A stretch of DNA of 44,635 nucleotides from Thaumasiovibrio sp043421945 (lineage in GTDB: Bacteria; Pseudomonadota; Gammaproteobacteria; Enterobacterales; Vibrionaceae), in contig JBHOGO010000032.1 of NCBI GenBank assembly GCA_043421945.1, forward strand, positions 1 to 44,635, given 5' to 3'. Below, one piece after another: positions 34,149-42,060 of the stretch (positions within the stretch are counted from its first letter, which is position 1; every line of letters begins with the position of its first letter). The notes under the pieces are model-generated. The model was not told where the DNA came from. It saw only the letters and a program-made list of their open reading frames with translations, and made no database searches. A program made the position numbers and the translations under genes.

Positions 34149-34829
34149 ATGAATGAATGGCACAAAGATAGGGTTTGGACAATCGACCGCCCCTTTAGTC
34201 GCTGGGGCGTGCCAATTGGCACTCGTATGACGGTGATCAAGCTTTCAGACGATCGGCTATTCATTCATTCTCCTGTTGAACTCACGACACAGATGCAATT
34301 ACAGCTGGCAAATATGGGGACAGTGGCGATAGTGGTTACACCCAACCATCGCCATCATCTTTTCCTGTCTGAGTGGTGGCTTTCATATCGTGAGGCCTAT
34401 TTTTTTGCCCCACCTCAACTGCAACAAAAGCGGTCTGATCTTGTCTTTGATGACGCCTTAGGCGCAACAACGTCGTTATTGTGGCGTAACCAACTTTACC
34501 AAACGCTATTAAGAGGCAGTGACGAGATGGAAGAGGTTGTCTTTTGTGACCCTATTTCTAAAACTCTCGTACTCGGTGACGGGTTGGCATGGCTTCATGG
34601 TCCTCACCCACTGACGGCTCTCACTGGCATGGTAAATGGCTGTTTCCATCATCCATCCTTGCCGTACTTTTGGCGCAAAAGCTTCCACAATCGAGTACGT
34701 CTCAGACAATCTCTTCAAGAAATACTCACCTGGCCGTTCGACAAGATTATTTATAGTCATGGAGAAACCGTCAGCGAAAACGGCAAAGAGGTGTTTGCGC
34801 GCGCTTTCAAGTGGGCGCTAAAAAGCTGA
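34149..34829 (+). CDS. DUF4336 protein (metallo-beta-lactamase-like fold)
   Basis: A 226-residue soluble protein matching DUF4336: WTIDRPFSRWGVPIGTRMTVIKLSDDRLFIHSPVEL at the start, VTPNHRHHLFLSEW, then FDKIIYSHGETV near the end. The pattern follows a metallo-beta-lactamase fold. NHRHHLF is a shortened version of the HxHxDH metal motif, so hydrolase activity is uncertain. Its function is unknown. A TATAAT at 34096-34101 may be its -10 box. Confidence 0.78.
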   Translation: MNEWHKDRVWTIDRPFSRWGVPIGTRMTVIKLSDDRLFIHSPVELTTQMQLQLANMGTVAIVVTPNHRHHLFLSEWWLSYREAYFFAPPQLQQKRSDLVFDDALGATTSLLWRNQLYQTLLRGSDEMEEVVFCDPISKTLVLGDGLAWLHGPHPLTALTGMVNGCFHHPSLPYFWRKSFHNRVRLRQSLQEILTWPFDKIIYSHGETVSENGKEVFARAFKWALKS

Positions 34830-34964
34830 TATCAACTCAGGCTGACCAGCAAGCTGTAATAGGCGTTAGGCGAAAATGTTCTGAGTTGTAGCCAAAGATT
34901 ACTTCGGCTGAGCACTCAATTCCGTTAGTATCGGCGTATTATAATTCAGGAAGTATTGATTAAT

Positions 34965-35903
34965 ATGGATTTTTTCCCTGTGTTCTTGCAACTCACCCAG
35001 CGTCCAGTCGTTGTTATTGGTGGCGGTGATGTCGCTTGTCGGAAAGTGGACTTACTCTTAGCAGCAAATGCACGGGTCACTATTGTTTCACCCGAGCTGC
35101 ATCCATATCTACAACGATACGTTGATAGCAATACATTGACCTACCACAAGAAGTACTATGACGCTTCAGATGTAGAAGGTGCCGTGCAAGTATGGGCCAC
35201 AACAGATGACAGGGAACTCAACCATCGGGTTTATCACGATGCTCATGCAGTCGGTATTTGGACCAATGTCGTTGATGACCCTGCCTATTGTGATTTCATT
35301 ACCCCATCAATGATCGATCGCACCCCCATACAAATTGCCCTATCGAGTGGGGGGGCTTCGCCGGTGCTTCTGCGCTTTATACGTGAAAAGCTCGAAACTC
35401 AATTGCCGCACAATCTTTCGCTGCTCGCCGCTTATGCAGGGCAACAACGCGAACGAATTAAAACGCACTTCACAACCGTTGACGAAAGAAGAAAGTTTTG
35501 GGAGCGCTTTTTCCATCTACCAGAGGTGGACAAAGCTGATCACGAGGAGGTATTAGAATCTGCATTCGTTAAGCTATTAAAAGAACCCAATGAGGTGAAA
35601 GGCGCTATTTATTTAATCCATCATGGAGAAGACACTGAAGAACTCAGCTTAAAAGCACTGAGACTCATGCAGCAATCTGAACACGTTCTCTACCCTGATG
35701 ATGACAATCTTACTGATTTCATCGAATTATGTCGCCGCGATGCGGATAGAACGCCACTGCACTCCCACTTTATTTCTCAAGAAGCCAATGAACTGGCTAA
35801 AAAAGGGACTAGAGTCTGTATATTGACAAAACAATTGTCTGATTTTACTGAATTAATATCACAAGATTCTGTTCTATATGCAAAAAGTACTGACGCTCAA
35901 TAA
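34965..35903 (+). CDS. Siroheme synthase N-terminal half with eroded methyltransferase remnant
   Basis: A 312-residue protein. Residues about 1-205 are the CysG N-terminal module (precorrin-2 dehydrogenase and sirohydrochlorin ferrochelatase): VVIGGGDVACRKVDLLLAANARVTIVSPEL, VWATTDDRELNHRVYHDA, VVDDPAYCDFITPSMIDRTPIQIALSSGGASPVLLRFIREKLE. Residues about 215-312 align with the start of the SUMT methyltransferase of CysG, but its GAGPGDPELLTLRALRLL motif has become HHGEDTEELSLKALRLM and about 150 residues are missing. The protein should oxidise precorrin-2 and insert iron, and needs a separate methyltransferase. The ATG at 34965 matches family starts; a TTG at 34956 nearer the AGGA site is possible. 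Confidence 0.85.
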   Translation: MDFFPVFLQLTQRPVVVIGGGDVACRKVDLLLAANARVTIVSPELHPYLQRYVDSNTLTYHKKYYDASDVEGAVQVWATTDDRELNHRVYHDAHAVGIWTNVVDDPAYCDFITPSMIDRTPIQIALSSGGASPVLLRFIREKLETQLPHNLSLLAAYAGQQRERIKTHFTTVDERRKFWERFFHLPEVDKADHEEVLESAFVKLLKEPNEVKGAIYLIHHGEDTEELSLKALRLMQQSEHVLYPDDDNLTDFIELCRRDADRTPLHSHFISQEANELAKKGTRVCILTKQLSDFTELISQDSVLYAKSTDAQ

Positions 35904-35911
35904 TCAGTTCT

Positions 35912-35938
35912 TTGGCAAGAAAAAAAATTCGGTATAAT
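35912..35938 (+). promoter_or_regulatory. Candidate promoter of popT
   Basis: TTGGCA (35912-35917), a 15-base spacer and a perfect TATAAT (35933-35938) precede the gene by about 27 bases. The string GTATAATAGCG also occurs at 34095-34105 before the DUF4336 gene. Confidence 0.5.
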
Positions 35939-35964
35939 AGCGTTTTACTCAGATTCTGTTTCTT

Positions 35965-36891
35965 ATGCTTAACCGATTTTTTCTATTTTTGAAAGGTATG
36001 GCCATGGGGGCTGCGGATGTCGTTCCCGGTGTTTCCGGCGGTACCATTGCCCTTATTACAGGTATTTACGCCACGCTACTCGATAGCATTCGTAGCTTTA
36101 CTCCAAAACTCCTGAACACCTTTAAGCAAGAAGGCATCAAAGGCGTCTTTAAAGAGGTCAATGGGGCATTTTTGGTCATCCTTTTTGCGGGTATTTTCAC
36201 CAGCATATTAACTCTCGCTCGACTGATCACCTGGCTCCTTGAGCATCACCCTATCACTTTGTGGTCGTTCTTCTTTGGGCTTATTCTGGTTTCTGTAGTC
36301 CACTTAGCGAAACAAATGGATAGCTGGTCAATCAGTAAAGGGGGGTTACTTGTCTGCGGTATGGCTTTTGCCTACTTAATTACTGTCGCTCATCCTCTTC
36401 AGCTTGAGCCCACTAGCTTCAATTTCTTTTTAGCAGGTTCAATTGCTATTTGCGCGATGATTTTACCTGGGATATCTGGCAGCTTTATTCTGTTACTTCT
36501 TGGGCTTTACACGCCTGTTATTGGAGCTGTAAAGGGGTTAGAGTTAGGCACACTCTCTCTTTTCGCTGCTGGGTGTGTTGTTGGATTACTCTCATTCTCG
36601 CACCTTCTCGGATGGTTATTACGCCATTTTAAAGATGCAACGATGGCTTTTTTGATCGGCTTGATGATTGGCACACTCAATAAAATGTGGCCTTGGAAGC
36701 AAGTTCTTAGCTTTAGGACCAATTCAAGTGGAGAAACGGTTCCTCTCGCGGAACAAAATTTGTCTCCTTTTGCCTACGAACAAATCGTTGCACAGCCTTC
36801 ACAGCTAGGACTTGCCATTTTCGCCTGTTTATCAGGAATACTCTTAGTTTTACTGCTTGAAAGGGTCAGTGCCCCGACTAAAAAGCCATAA
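35965..36891 (+). CDS. popT: DUF368 undecaprenyl phosphate translocase
   Basis: A 308-residue inner-membrane protein with about eight or more helices. It has the DUF368 start GMAMGAADVVPGVSGGTIALITGIY and the internal repeat CAMILPGISGSFILLLLGLY, which together form the inverted repeat with two PG-SG loops. DUF368 proteins (PopT) were reported, in V. cholerae among others, to return undecaprenyl phosphate across the membrane for re-use in cell-wall synthesis. It has its own promoter. A hairpin at 36961-36984 (GCGATGCTG and CAGCATCGC) follows about 70 bases after its stop without a T run. Confidence 0.9.
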   Translation: MLNRFFLFLKGMAMGAADVVPGVSGGTIALITGIYATLLDSIRSFTPKLLNTFKQEGIKGVFKEVNGAFLVILFAGIFTSILTLARLITWLLEHHPITLWSFFFGLILVSVVHLAKQMDSWSISKGGLLVCGMAFAYLITVAHPLQLEPTSFNFFLAGSIAICAMILPGISGSFILLLLGLYTPVIGAVKGLELGTLSLFAAGCVVGLLSFSHLLGWLLRHFKDATMAFLIGLMIGTLNKMWPWKQVLSFRTNSSGETVPLAEQNLSPFAYEQIVAQPSQLGLAIFACLSGILLVLLLERVSAPTKKP

Positions 36892-37064
36892 AAATCGGTA
36901 CAAACGTAGCGTGAAAGAGATAAAACAGCTCACCAACTGACTCTCGTCGGTATACATTGCGCGATGCTGAATGACCAGCATCGCACAATTTAGCAACAGA
37001 ACACTTCTCATATGCAATCAAACTGTTAACATGAATTATTCCATTCAGCCTGAATAACGGTTTC

Positions 37065-37490
37065 ATGAAAAAATTCAGTCTCATTTTCTCAGTATTAGCT
37101 TTGATTACTATTGGCTATGGTTTGCCAACTTTATTGTCTAATCATCTTCCCCATACCCCCTCTCCAAGCCACTTTGACTGCGAAGTTATCGAAGGATACT
37201 GCGAGGTAAATGGTGTCAGCCTTTCGCTTGCTCATACTCAATCACTGCTTGCTAACCAAATTACTGTTGAGATCCCCGAATTATCCACAGACAGTCTTGA
37301 TCTCACTCTAAAAGGCGTTGAGATGGATATGGGGGACTACACACTCGTTCTTAATCATTTAAATGACTCAACTTACCAAGCAGATTTGTGGTTTCCAGTC
37401 TGTATGCATGACACGATGACCTGGGCTGGCACACTCTCGGATCCTAATAGTGACTTTGCTATGACAGTTGCTATAGAAGTCCATCGATAA
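37065..37490 (+). CDS. Small periplasmic protein, possibly copper-related
   Basis: A 141-residue protein with an N-terminal membrane or signal segment (residues 4-23) and an exported beta-rich domain. I know of no firm family. Met/Cys/His clusters stand out: KGVEMDMGDYTL (near 87-98) and FPVCMHDTMTW (near 115-125), the sort of residues that bind copper in YtkA- or FixH-like domains. It lies 36 bases before the SCO1 gene, so a joint role in copper delivery to cytochrome oxidase is plausible. This is inference. Confidence 0.6.
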   Translation: MKKFSLIFSVLALITIGYGLPTLLSNHLPHTPSPSHFDCEVIEGYCEVNGVSLSLAHTQSLLANQITVEIPELSTDSLDLTLKGVEMDMGDYTLVLNHLNDSTYQADLWFPVCMHDTMTWAGTLSDPNSDFAMTVAIEVHR

Positions 37491-37526
37491 CTCAAACCCT
37501 AACACTGAAAAAATAGGTGAATGACA

Positions 37527-38099
37527 ATGAAGAAAGGACTCATCCTCGCGCTAGCACTTATCGCCGGTTTAGGTTTGCGATGGTTTGTCGATAAACCCAA
37601 TACACAAGTAACGCTGAGCAGTGCCGCGCAAAGTATCTCCTTGACTGACAGCAAAGACAGTCGATTGCGTGTTGCTTACTTTGGGTTTACTCACTGCCCC
37701 GACGTCTGCCCTACCTCACTCGCCGTACTCTCTGCCGCACTAAAACAGATGGATGAGACTAAACTCAATCAGCTTTTACCTCTTTTTATTACTCTCGATC
37801 CAGAACGAGATACTCCCGAAAAAAGTGCTCAATATGCACAATTCTTTCACCCTAATATCGTTGGTGTATCTACCTCTCTAAAGGCAACCAAAGACCTCGC
37901 CGAACACTATGGTGTACTTTTTCAAAAAACAGAGGTAGAAGCATCAACACTCGACTACGCTATTGATCATAGCTCGTATTTTTATCTTATAGATAATCAA
38001 GGTCAACTCGTCGATAAGGTGCCCCATACGATGAATCCTGCAATATTATTAGCAGCGATCGATGAAGCACTGGCTGTCGAAGCCGTATCTAAGCTATAA
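37527..38099 (+). CDS. SCO1/SenC family copper chaperone
   Basis: A 190-residue membrane-anchored thioredoxin-fold protein. Residues 4-18 are the anchor. The copper site is complete: C57-P-D-V-C61 in GFTHCPDVCPTSL and His148 in DYAIDHSSYFYLID, with LFITLDPERDTPE between. SCO proteins deliver copper to the CuA site of cytochrome c oxidase or act as thiol reductases. The ATG at 37527 is 9 bases after AGG; an ATG at 37521 is too close to it. It is likely cotranscribed with the preceding Met/His-rich protein. Confidence 0.92.
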   Translation: MKKGLILALALIAGLGLRWFVDKPNTQVTLSSAAQSISLTDSKDSRLRVAYFGFTHCPDVCPTSLAVLSAALKQMDETKLNQLLPLFITLDPERDTPEKSAQYAQFFHPNIVGVSTSLKATKDLAEHYGVLFQKTEVEASTLDYAIDHSSYFYLIDNQGQLVDKVPHTMNPAILLAAIDEALAVEAVSKL

Positions 38100-38129
38100 A
38101 TTTCTTGAACAATTTATCACTAACTCTTT

Positions 38130-38156
38130 AGGCAGTTCATTCACAATGATTATCAT
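38130..38156. promoter_or_regulatory. Weak Fur-like box between the SCO1 gene and lpp
   Basis: The string TCACAATGATTATCA has a full right half (ATTATCA) and five of seven left-half matches to the 7-1-7 Fur pattern. It lies about 150 bases before lpp. There is only sequence likeness to support it. Confidence 0.2.
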
Positions 38157-38300
38157 AAGTGGATCTAAAGTGAGATCAGAGTCCATTTTCTCACTGTTTT
38201 TCAACATGTCTAAAACAAATGTGTTTGGTTTTTTTCATGCTGTGTCATACTAAAATTGCATATGTCACTGTTAAACCAGTCCTAATAAGCAGAGGTTTTT

Positions 38301-38573
38301 ATGAAAAAAACAATGTCGATCCTTTCCGTTGCTGCGCTAACCGCATTCGTAGTCGGTTGTTCTAGCTCTTCGCAAACGATGGAAACTGACAGCATGGAAG
38401 CATTAACCAATAAAATTGATATGCTCAGCGAACAGGTTAAGTCATTGGAAATGCAACAAAGTAATACTCGTACTGCGGTAGAGTCCGTAGAATCAACGAC
38501 TGATGCAGCACTTAAGGAAGCAATGCGTGCAAACCAGCGTATTGATAATGTCGCAACATCCTATAAAAAATAA
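38301..38573 (+). CDS. lpp: Braun-type major outer membrane lipoprotein
   Basis: A 90-residue lipoprotein. The lipobox is VVGC (Cys20 after cleavage), then SSSS and a heptad-repeat coiled coil (MEALTNKIDMLSEQVKSLEMQQ). The C terminus, EAMRANQRIDNVATSYKK, is the Lpp ending (E. coli RANQRLDNMATKYRK), with a terminal lysine for linkage to peptidoglycan. It ties the outer membrane to the wall. It faces an L,D-transpeptidase gene across a shared terminator. Confidence 0.93.
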   Translation: MKKTMSILSVAALTAFVVGCSSSSQTMETDSMEALTNKIDMLSEQVKSLEMQQSNTRTAVESVESTTDAALKEAMRANQRIDNVATSYKK

Positions 38574-38612
38574 AGCACTCCACGAATATAAGACACAGCG
38601 TACAGACTAAAA

Positions 38613-38649
38613 AATAGGGCATGGAGATAACAAATCTCCATGCCCTATT
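38613..38649. terminator. Strong bidirectional terminator of lpp and the L,D-transpeptidase
   Basis: A perfect 16-bp stem, AATAGGGCATGGAGAT (38613-38628) and ATCTCCATGCCCTATT (38634-38649), has a 5-base loop between the two convergent genes. The flanking T runs are short. Confidence 0.85.
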
Positions 38650-38683
38650 TATATTTAGGTCTATATCCGTACGACACAGCGAG

Positions 38684-39616
38684 TTAATACATAACGCTGG
38701 TAATTTCCATCGGAATACCTGCCTGCAAACGCAACGTTGCATTCATCATACCGAGTCCTCGGCGGTCATCCCCAATGTGTTCCACAATCACCTCTGGTGG
38801 CAATATCTGCTTAAAGAGTTCTTGCTCTTCTTCATTGATAGATAGGGGCTGATGAACTTCCATATACAAACTACCATCAGGCTCTAAGCTTGCTTTTAAA
38901 GGTTGATTGATGACGGTTACTTTTGTTCGTTTAGCAACTTGCGAGAACAACCATTCAATATCAGGGGGCAGCATTCGTATACATCCTGAACTTACACGCA
39001 TACCAATACCAAAGTCCTTGTTTGTCCCATGAATCAGGTATTCACCATTACCCGCCGCTAATCTTAGCGCATAGTCTCCAAGCGGGTTGTCAGGGCCGGC
39101 GGGAACAACACGAGGCAATTCGATATCATGAACTTCTAAATACTCTTTGCGAATATTAGCCGTGGGTGTCCAAGTAGGGTGCTTAATTAGACTAGTGATA
39201 CTTGTCACCATTTCTGGGGTTTCTCTGCCGATACGACCAATACCAATAGGGAAAACATGTACCGTATTACTCTGCTTTGGAAAGTAGTAAAGGCGCAACT
39301 CTGCTAAGTTGACAACAATACCTTCTCTTGGCACATCCGGTAAGAGCATCTGCGTAGGGATAGTCAATAAATCTTCTTCTCGAGGTAAGAAGGGATCACT
39401 GCCTTTATTCGCTTCTAACAACGCCAGTATACCAACATGAAATGAATCCGCGATATCAGCCATACTTTCGTCACCAGAAGGCTGATAGGTAACAAGCTTC
39501 CCCACCAATCGCCCTTCACTGGGTAATTCGTATTCTGTCGCACCTACCGACAAACTAAACAATAAACATAACCCAAGCCATACATACTGCACGTTCACCA
39601 CCCTAGTTCCAGTCAA
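38684..39616 (-). CDS. L,D-transpeptidase (ErfK/YbiS family)
   Basis: A 310-residue periplasmic enzyme. A signal segment (residues 11-26) is followed by a LysM-like domain (about 36-92) and a YkuD catalytic domain (about 98-240). The active site is complete: HGTNKDFGIGMRVSSGCIRM, with His196 and Cys212. Such enzymes attach Braun lipoprotein to meso-diaminopimelate or make 3-3 wall crosslinks. The TTG at 39616 has TAGG 5 bases upstream and keeps the Arg needed at the start of a signal peptide; GTG codons at 39601, 39598 and 39592 are alternatives. It converges with lpp, its probable substrate. Confidence 0.9.
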   Translation of the reverse strand: MTGTRVVNVQYVWLGLCLLFSLSVGATEYELPSEGRLVGKLVTYQPSGDESMADIADSFHVGILALLEANKGSDPFLPREEDLLTIPTQMLLPDVPREGIVVNLAELRLYYFPKQSNTVHVFPIGIGRIGRETPEMVTSITSLIKHPTWTPTANIRKEYLEVHDIELPRVVPAGPDNPLGDYALRLAAGNGEYLIHGTNKDFGIGMRVSSGCIRMLPPDIEWLFSQVAKRTKVTVINQPLKASLEPDGSLYMEVHQPLSINEEEQELFKQILPPEVIVEHIGDDRRGLGMMNATLRLQAGIPMEITSVMY

Positions 39617-39797
39617 TCATGCCTATCACTTCTTGTTACTTCTCACCTATCGACTCCAAACAGTTCACTGACTGAAGAGTGTTTACAGCTTTCATTTAAA
39701 GCTTTAGTTTAAGGCTTACCTTCAATCCTAAACGAAGCTTTTGAACGAAAGAGGGTCAAACCATCGGCTTGAAGCATTCACAAAATGCAGAAACAAC
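39617..39797. other. Intergenic stretch before the L,D-transpeptidase start
   Basis: No gene is seen. It should hold the promoter of the minus-strand L,D-transpeptidase gene, but no clear hexamers were found. Confidence 0.3.
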
Positions 39798-39857
39798 AAA
39801 AAGTGCGAAAACCAAATAATATCTGTCATATTATTTTTGCGGTATTTCGCACTTTTT
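39798..39857. terminator. Two-level nested hairpin after the desaturase gene
   Basis: The outer stem of 13 bp is AAAAAGTGCGAAA (39798-39810) and TTTCGCACTTTTT (39845-39857). Its loop holds a second 9-bp stem, AAATAATAT (39814-39822) and ATATTATTT (39828-39836). T runs at both ends make it a likely bidirectional terminator for the desaturase gene. Confidence 0.75.
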
Positions 39858-39917
39858 ATCAAGCTTTCACCGTATAGAAGATAAGAAAAGTAAGCAATTA
39901 TCAACAACGGTTATAAA

Positions 39918-41051
39918 TCAAGCATACTGCGCGGTTAATCGCTTCCAGTTACGACGCTGTTCTGCTAAGGCTTGTTTCATCGCATCATAATGTGATTCTA
40001 CATTGGCATACTGACTCTTAAGCTCATTCTGTAGAACACCCTGTTTCGCTTCAATGCATGCTTTCTTAGCTGAATAATAATCACTAATTCGGTTCAACAG
40101 TTCATCATACTCTGTTTGTAATCTATCCACTGTGAGCGCTTGCTGTGGTTGAGCTGCAATACGTGCCTTGGCTTTTTGAAGGGTCATTTTCGCCTTCATT
40201 TTTTCGATGCGATCAGCGGGACTACGCCTTAAATTTGTTGCTAGACCCACTCTTGCAAAACCGTTAATTAGCCACTTTGTCGGATCAAATTGCCACCAGC
40301 GGATACCATTGCGATAGTCATTTTCAAAAAGGTGATGGAAATTATGATAGCCCTCACCGAAGGTGAAAAATGCTAGCACCCCATTATCTCTTGCTGTATT
40401 TCGATCAGTATATGGTTGAGAGCCCCAGAAGTGAGCTAATGAATTGATAAAGAAAGTTGTATGATGACTTAAGAAAAGACGTAAGAAGCCAACAAGCAGT
40501 AACGCTCCCCAAATATCACCAGCGAACAGACCTGCTAATAATGGAAATCCAATGTTAGTCAACATTGTGAGTAATAGGTAGTGACGATGCTGCCACATCA
40601 CAATTGAATCTTTCTGTAGATCTCGGCAATTACTATAGTCGCTATATCTTTCAGCTTGATACTCGCGCAACATCCAACCAATATGAGAAAACCACAAACC
40701 ATTAGTGGCTGCATAAGGGTCTTTATCTGGTACATCAACATGTTTGTGATGGACACGGTGATCTGAGCTCCAATGCAAAGCACTATTTTGCAGTGCGTAA
40801 GCACCACCTAGCGCAAAAATAAAGCGCAAAGACCAGTGAGCGTTATAGCTCTTATGAGACCATAGACGATGGTAGCCTGCCGTTATCGATAGACCGCAAA
40901 AGCAAAAGCTAACGATAAACGCTACCCATAACCAGCCGCTGTATCCGTTGACAATGCCATACCAAGGCACTGCAATCACAGCCATTAGAAAAGTAATTAA
41001 AAAAACACTCGCATTGAGCAGTAGTAATCGTGGTTTAGCAGAATCAGACAT
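39918..41051 (-). CDS. Fatty acid (acyl-CoA delta-9 type) desaturase
   Basis: A 377-residue membrane desaturase. It has the three histidine boxes: H61RLWSH, H98RVHH and H236NFHH (in GEGYHNFHHLFENDYRNG), which hold the di-iron centre that introduces a cis double bond using oxygen. Four membrane helices flank them. The last 90 residues are a basic helical, coiled-coil-like tail (about 285-377), longer than in the simplest family members. The gene starts beside a perfect 18-bp palindrome (41067-41084) that overlaps its promoter, so it is probably controlled by a fatty-acid-sensing TetR-type regulator. Confidence 0.92.
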   Translation of the reverse strand: MSDSAKPRLLLLNASVFLITFLMAVIAVPWYGIVNGYSGWLWVAFIVSFCFCGLSITAGYHRLWSHKSYNAHWSLRFIFALGGAYALQNSALHWSSDHRVHHKHVDVPDKDPYAATNGLWFSHIGWMLREYQAERYSDYSNCRDLQKDSIVMWQHRHYLLLTMLTNIGFPLLAGLFAGDIWGALLLVGFLRLFLSHHTTFFINSLAHFWGSQPYTDRNTARDNGVLAFFTFGEGYHNFHHLFENDYRNGIRWWQFDPTKWLINGFARVGLATNLRRSPADRIEKMKAKMTLQKAKARIAAQPQQALTVDRLQTEYDELLNRISDYYSAKKACIEAKQGVLQNELKSQYANVESHYDAMKQALAEQRRNWKRLTAQYA

Positions 41052-41066
41052 GGCTGGGAACCTTTC

Positions 41067-41112
41067 AGCTTACAAGTGTAAGCTATAATAGCGTCCAGCC
41101 AAAAAACATCAA
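41067..41112 (-). promoter_or_regulatory. Desaturase promoter with FabR/DesT-like palindromic operator
   Basis: AGCTTACAAGTGTAAGCT (41067-41084) is a perfect 18-bp palindrome. On the minus strand TTGATG (41112-41107), an 18-base spacer and TTATAG (41088-41083) form a promoter whose -10 overlaps the palindrome. As I remember it, the FabR operator (AGCGTACA-NN-TGT...GCT) is similar, and FabR/DesT regulators control unsaturated fatty acid genes. Confidence 0.65.
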
Positions 41113-41141
41113 TAAAGAATTAACACAACTTCTACAATTTT

Positions 41142-41564
41142 TTAGAATTTAAAGCGAACACCCATCTGCCCTTCGAGACTCATCGTGCTTTCTTTCTCTA
41201 AGTACCACGTTGGACCAGCTTCAGCGTACACTGTCATGATATCACTCATGCCAAGTGGCATTTCAAACCCTAGGCCTAAACGGGGCCCAAAAGTATGGTC
41301 ATCATCATCGGTATATTGCAAACCACCATAAGCATACATGGCTTCTAATTGTGGTTGACCCAGTGCCTCAGACAAATTCATGATGACATCACCAGAAAGG
41401 CTAAACGTATCGAGTCCGACAGCAAATTTAAATAGCGGATGGGGCTTAACTGTGAGCCCTGAAGAGGGAGAACCTAAAAAAATACCAGCATCAAATCCAT
41501 AATTCGCCAATACACTCGGGGTAACCAGAAGCGACAACAACACTGCCGTGGCGCGTTTTTTCAT
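41142..41564 (-). CDS. Small outer-membrane-like beta-barrel protein
   Basis: A 140-residue exported protein with a signal peptide (MKKRATAVLLSLLVTPSVLA). The mature 120 residues alternate in amphipathic strands, for example FAVGLDTFSLSGDVIM, MYAYGGLQYT, RLGLGFEMPL, TVYAEAGPTWYL and LEGQMGVRFKF, with a terminal Phe, as expected for an eight-stranded outer-membrane barrel. I do not recognise the family. It is a single gene upstream of the desaturase gene on the same strand, about 58 bases from the desaturase operator. Confidence 0.65.
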   Translation of the reverse strand: MKKRATAVLLSLLVTPSVLANYGFDAGIFLGSPSSGLTVKPHPLFKFAVGLDTFSLSGDVIMNLSEALGQPQLEAMYAYGGLQYTDDDDHTFGPRLGLGFEMPLGMSDIMTVYAEAGPTWYLEKESTMSLEGQMGVRFKF

Positions 41565-42060
41565 TATTTATTCCCTTATTTAAACCGTTTCATTCGAGTA
41601 ATCAGGATTGACGCCCCATTATCACAAGACAGACCTGCTAGAGTTAACTATCTGACAATACGGTACTTATTACTGAATACTCCACCTAAGGTAGAGACAT
41701 AATACAAGTCAATCAACGCTAAACATAATGAGTTTGCTCACAAATAGAGGAATATTGCGAGCTGATTCTAAGGAGATGATAGTAGCTTGCTATGACAATA
41801 GATTGACTCATTTATTAATGGCTACCGTTCTATTACTTCATCGTATTACCGCAACAAATACATTCACAAAACAGATTAACGACACAAAGTGGATTTCATA
41901 TATGTGTTGCCTCAATTTGCAATAAAACCTTATCTATACTGGTCTCTATAAACCGATAATTCAAACAATCTCGCTGTAATGGTCCCAAGGACATAAATAC
42001 CGTACTGAAAAAGCACTTTAATGGGGTGCCAACAATGATTCAGAATATGAGGGGACAATG
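41565..42060. other. Intergenic region before msrP
   Basis: About 490 bases. The open frame 41728-41925 lacks a ribosome site and protein-like features and is not called. The region separates two divergent genes and must hold both promoters. No operator or repeat was recognised. Confidence 0.4.

Noticed and set aside
41728..41925. 65-codon open frame upstream of msrP
   Set aside because: No ribosome site or family likeness; more likely non-coding promoter DNA.
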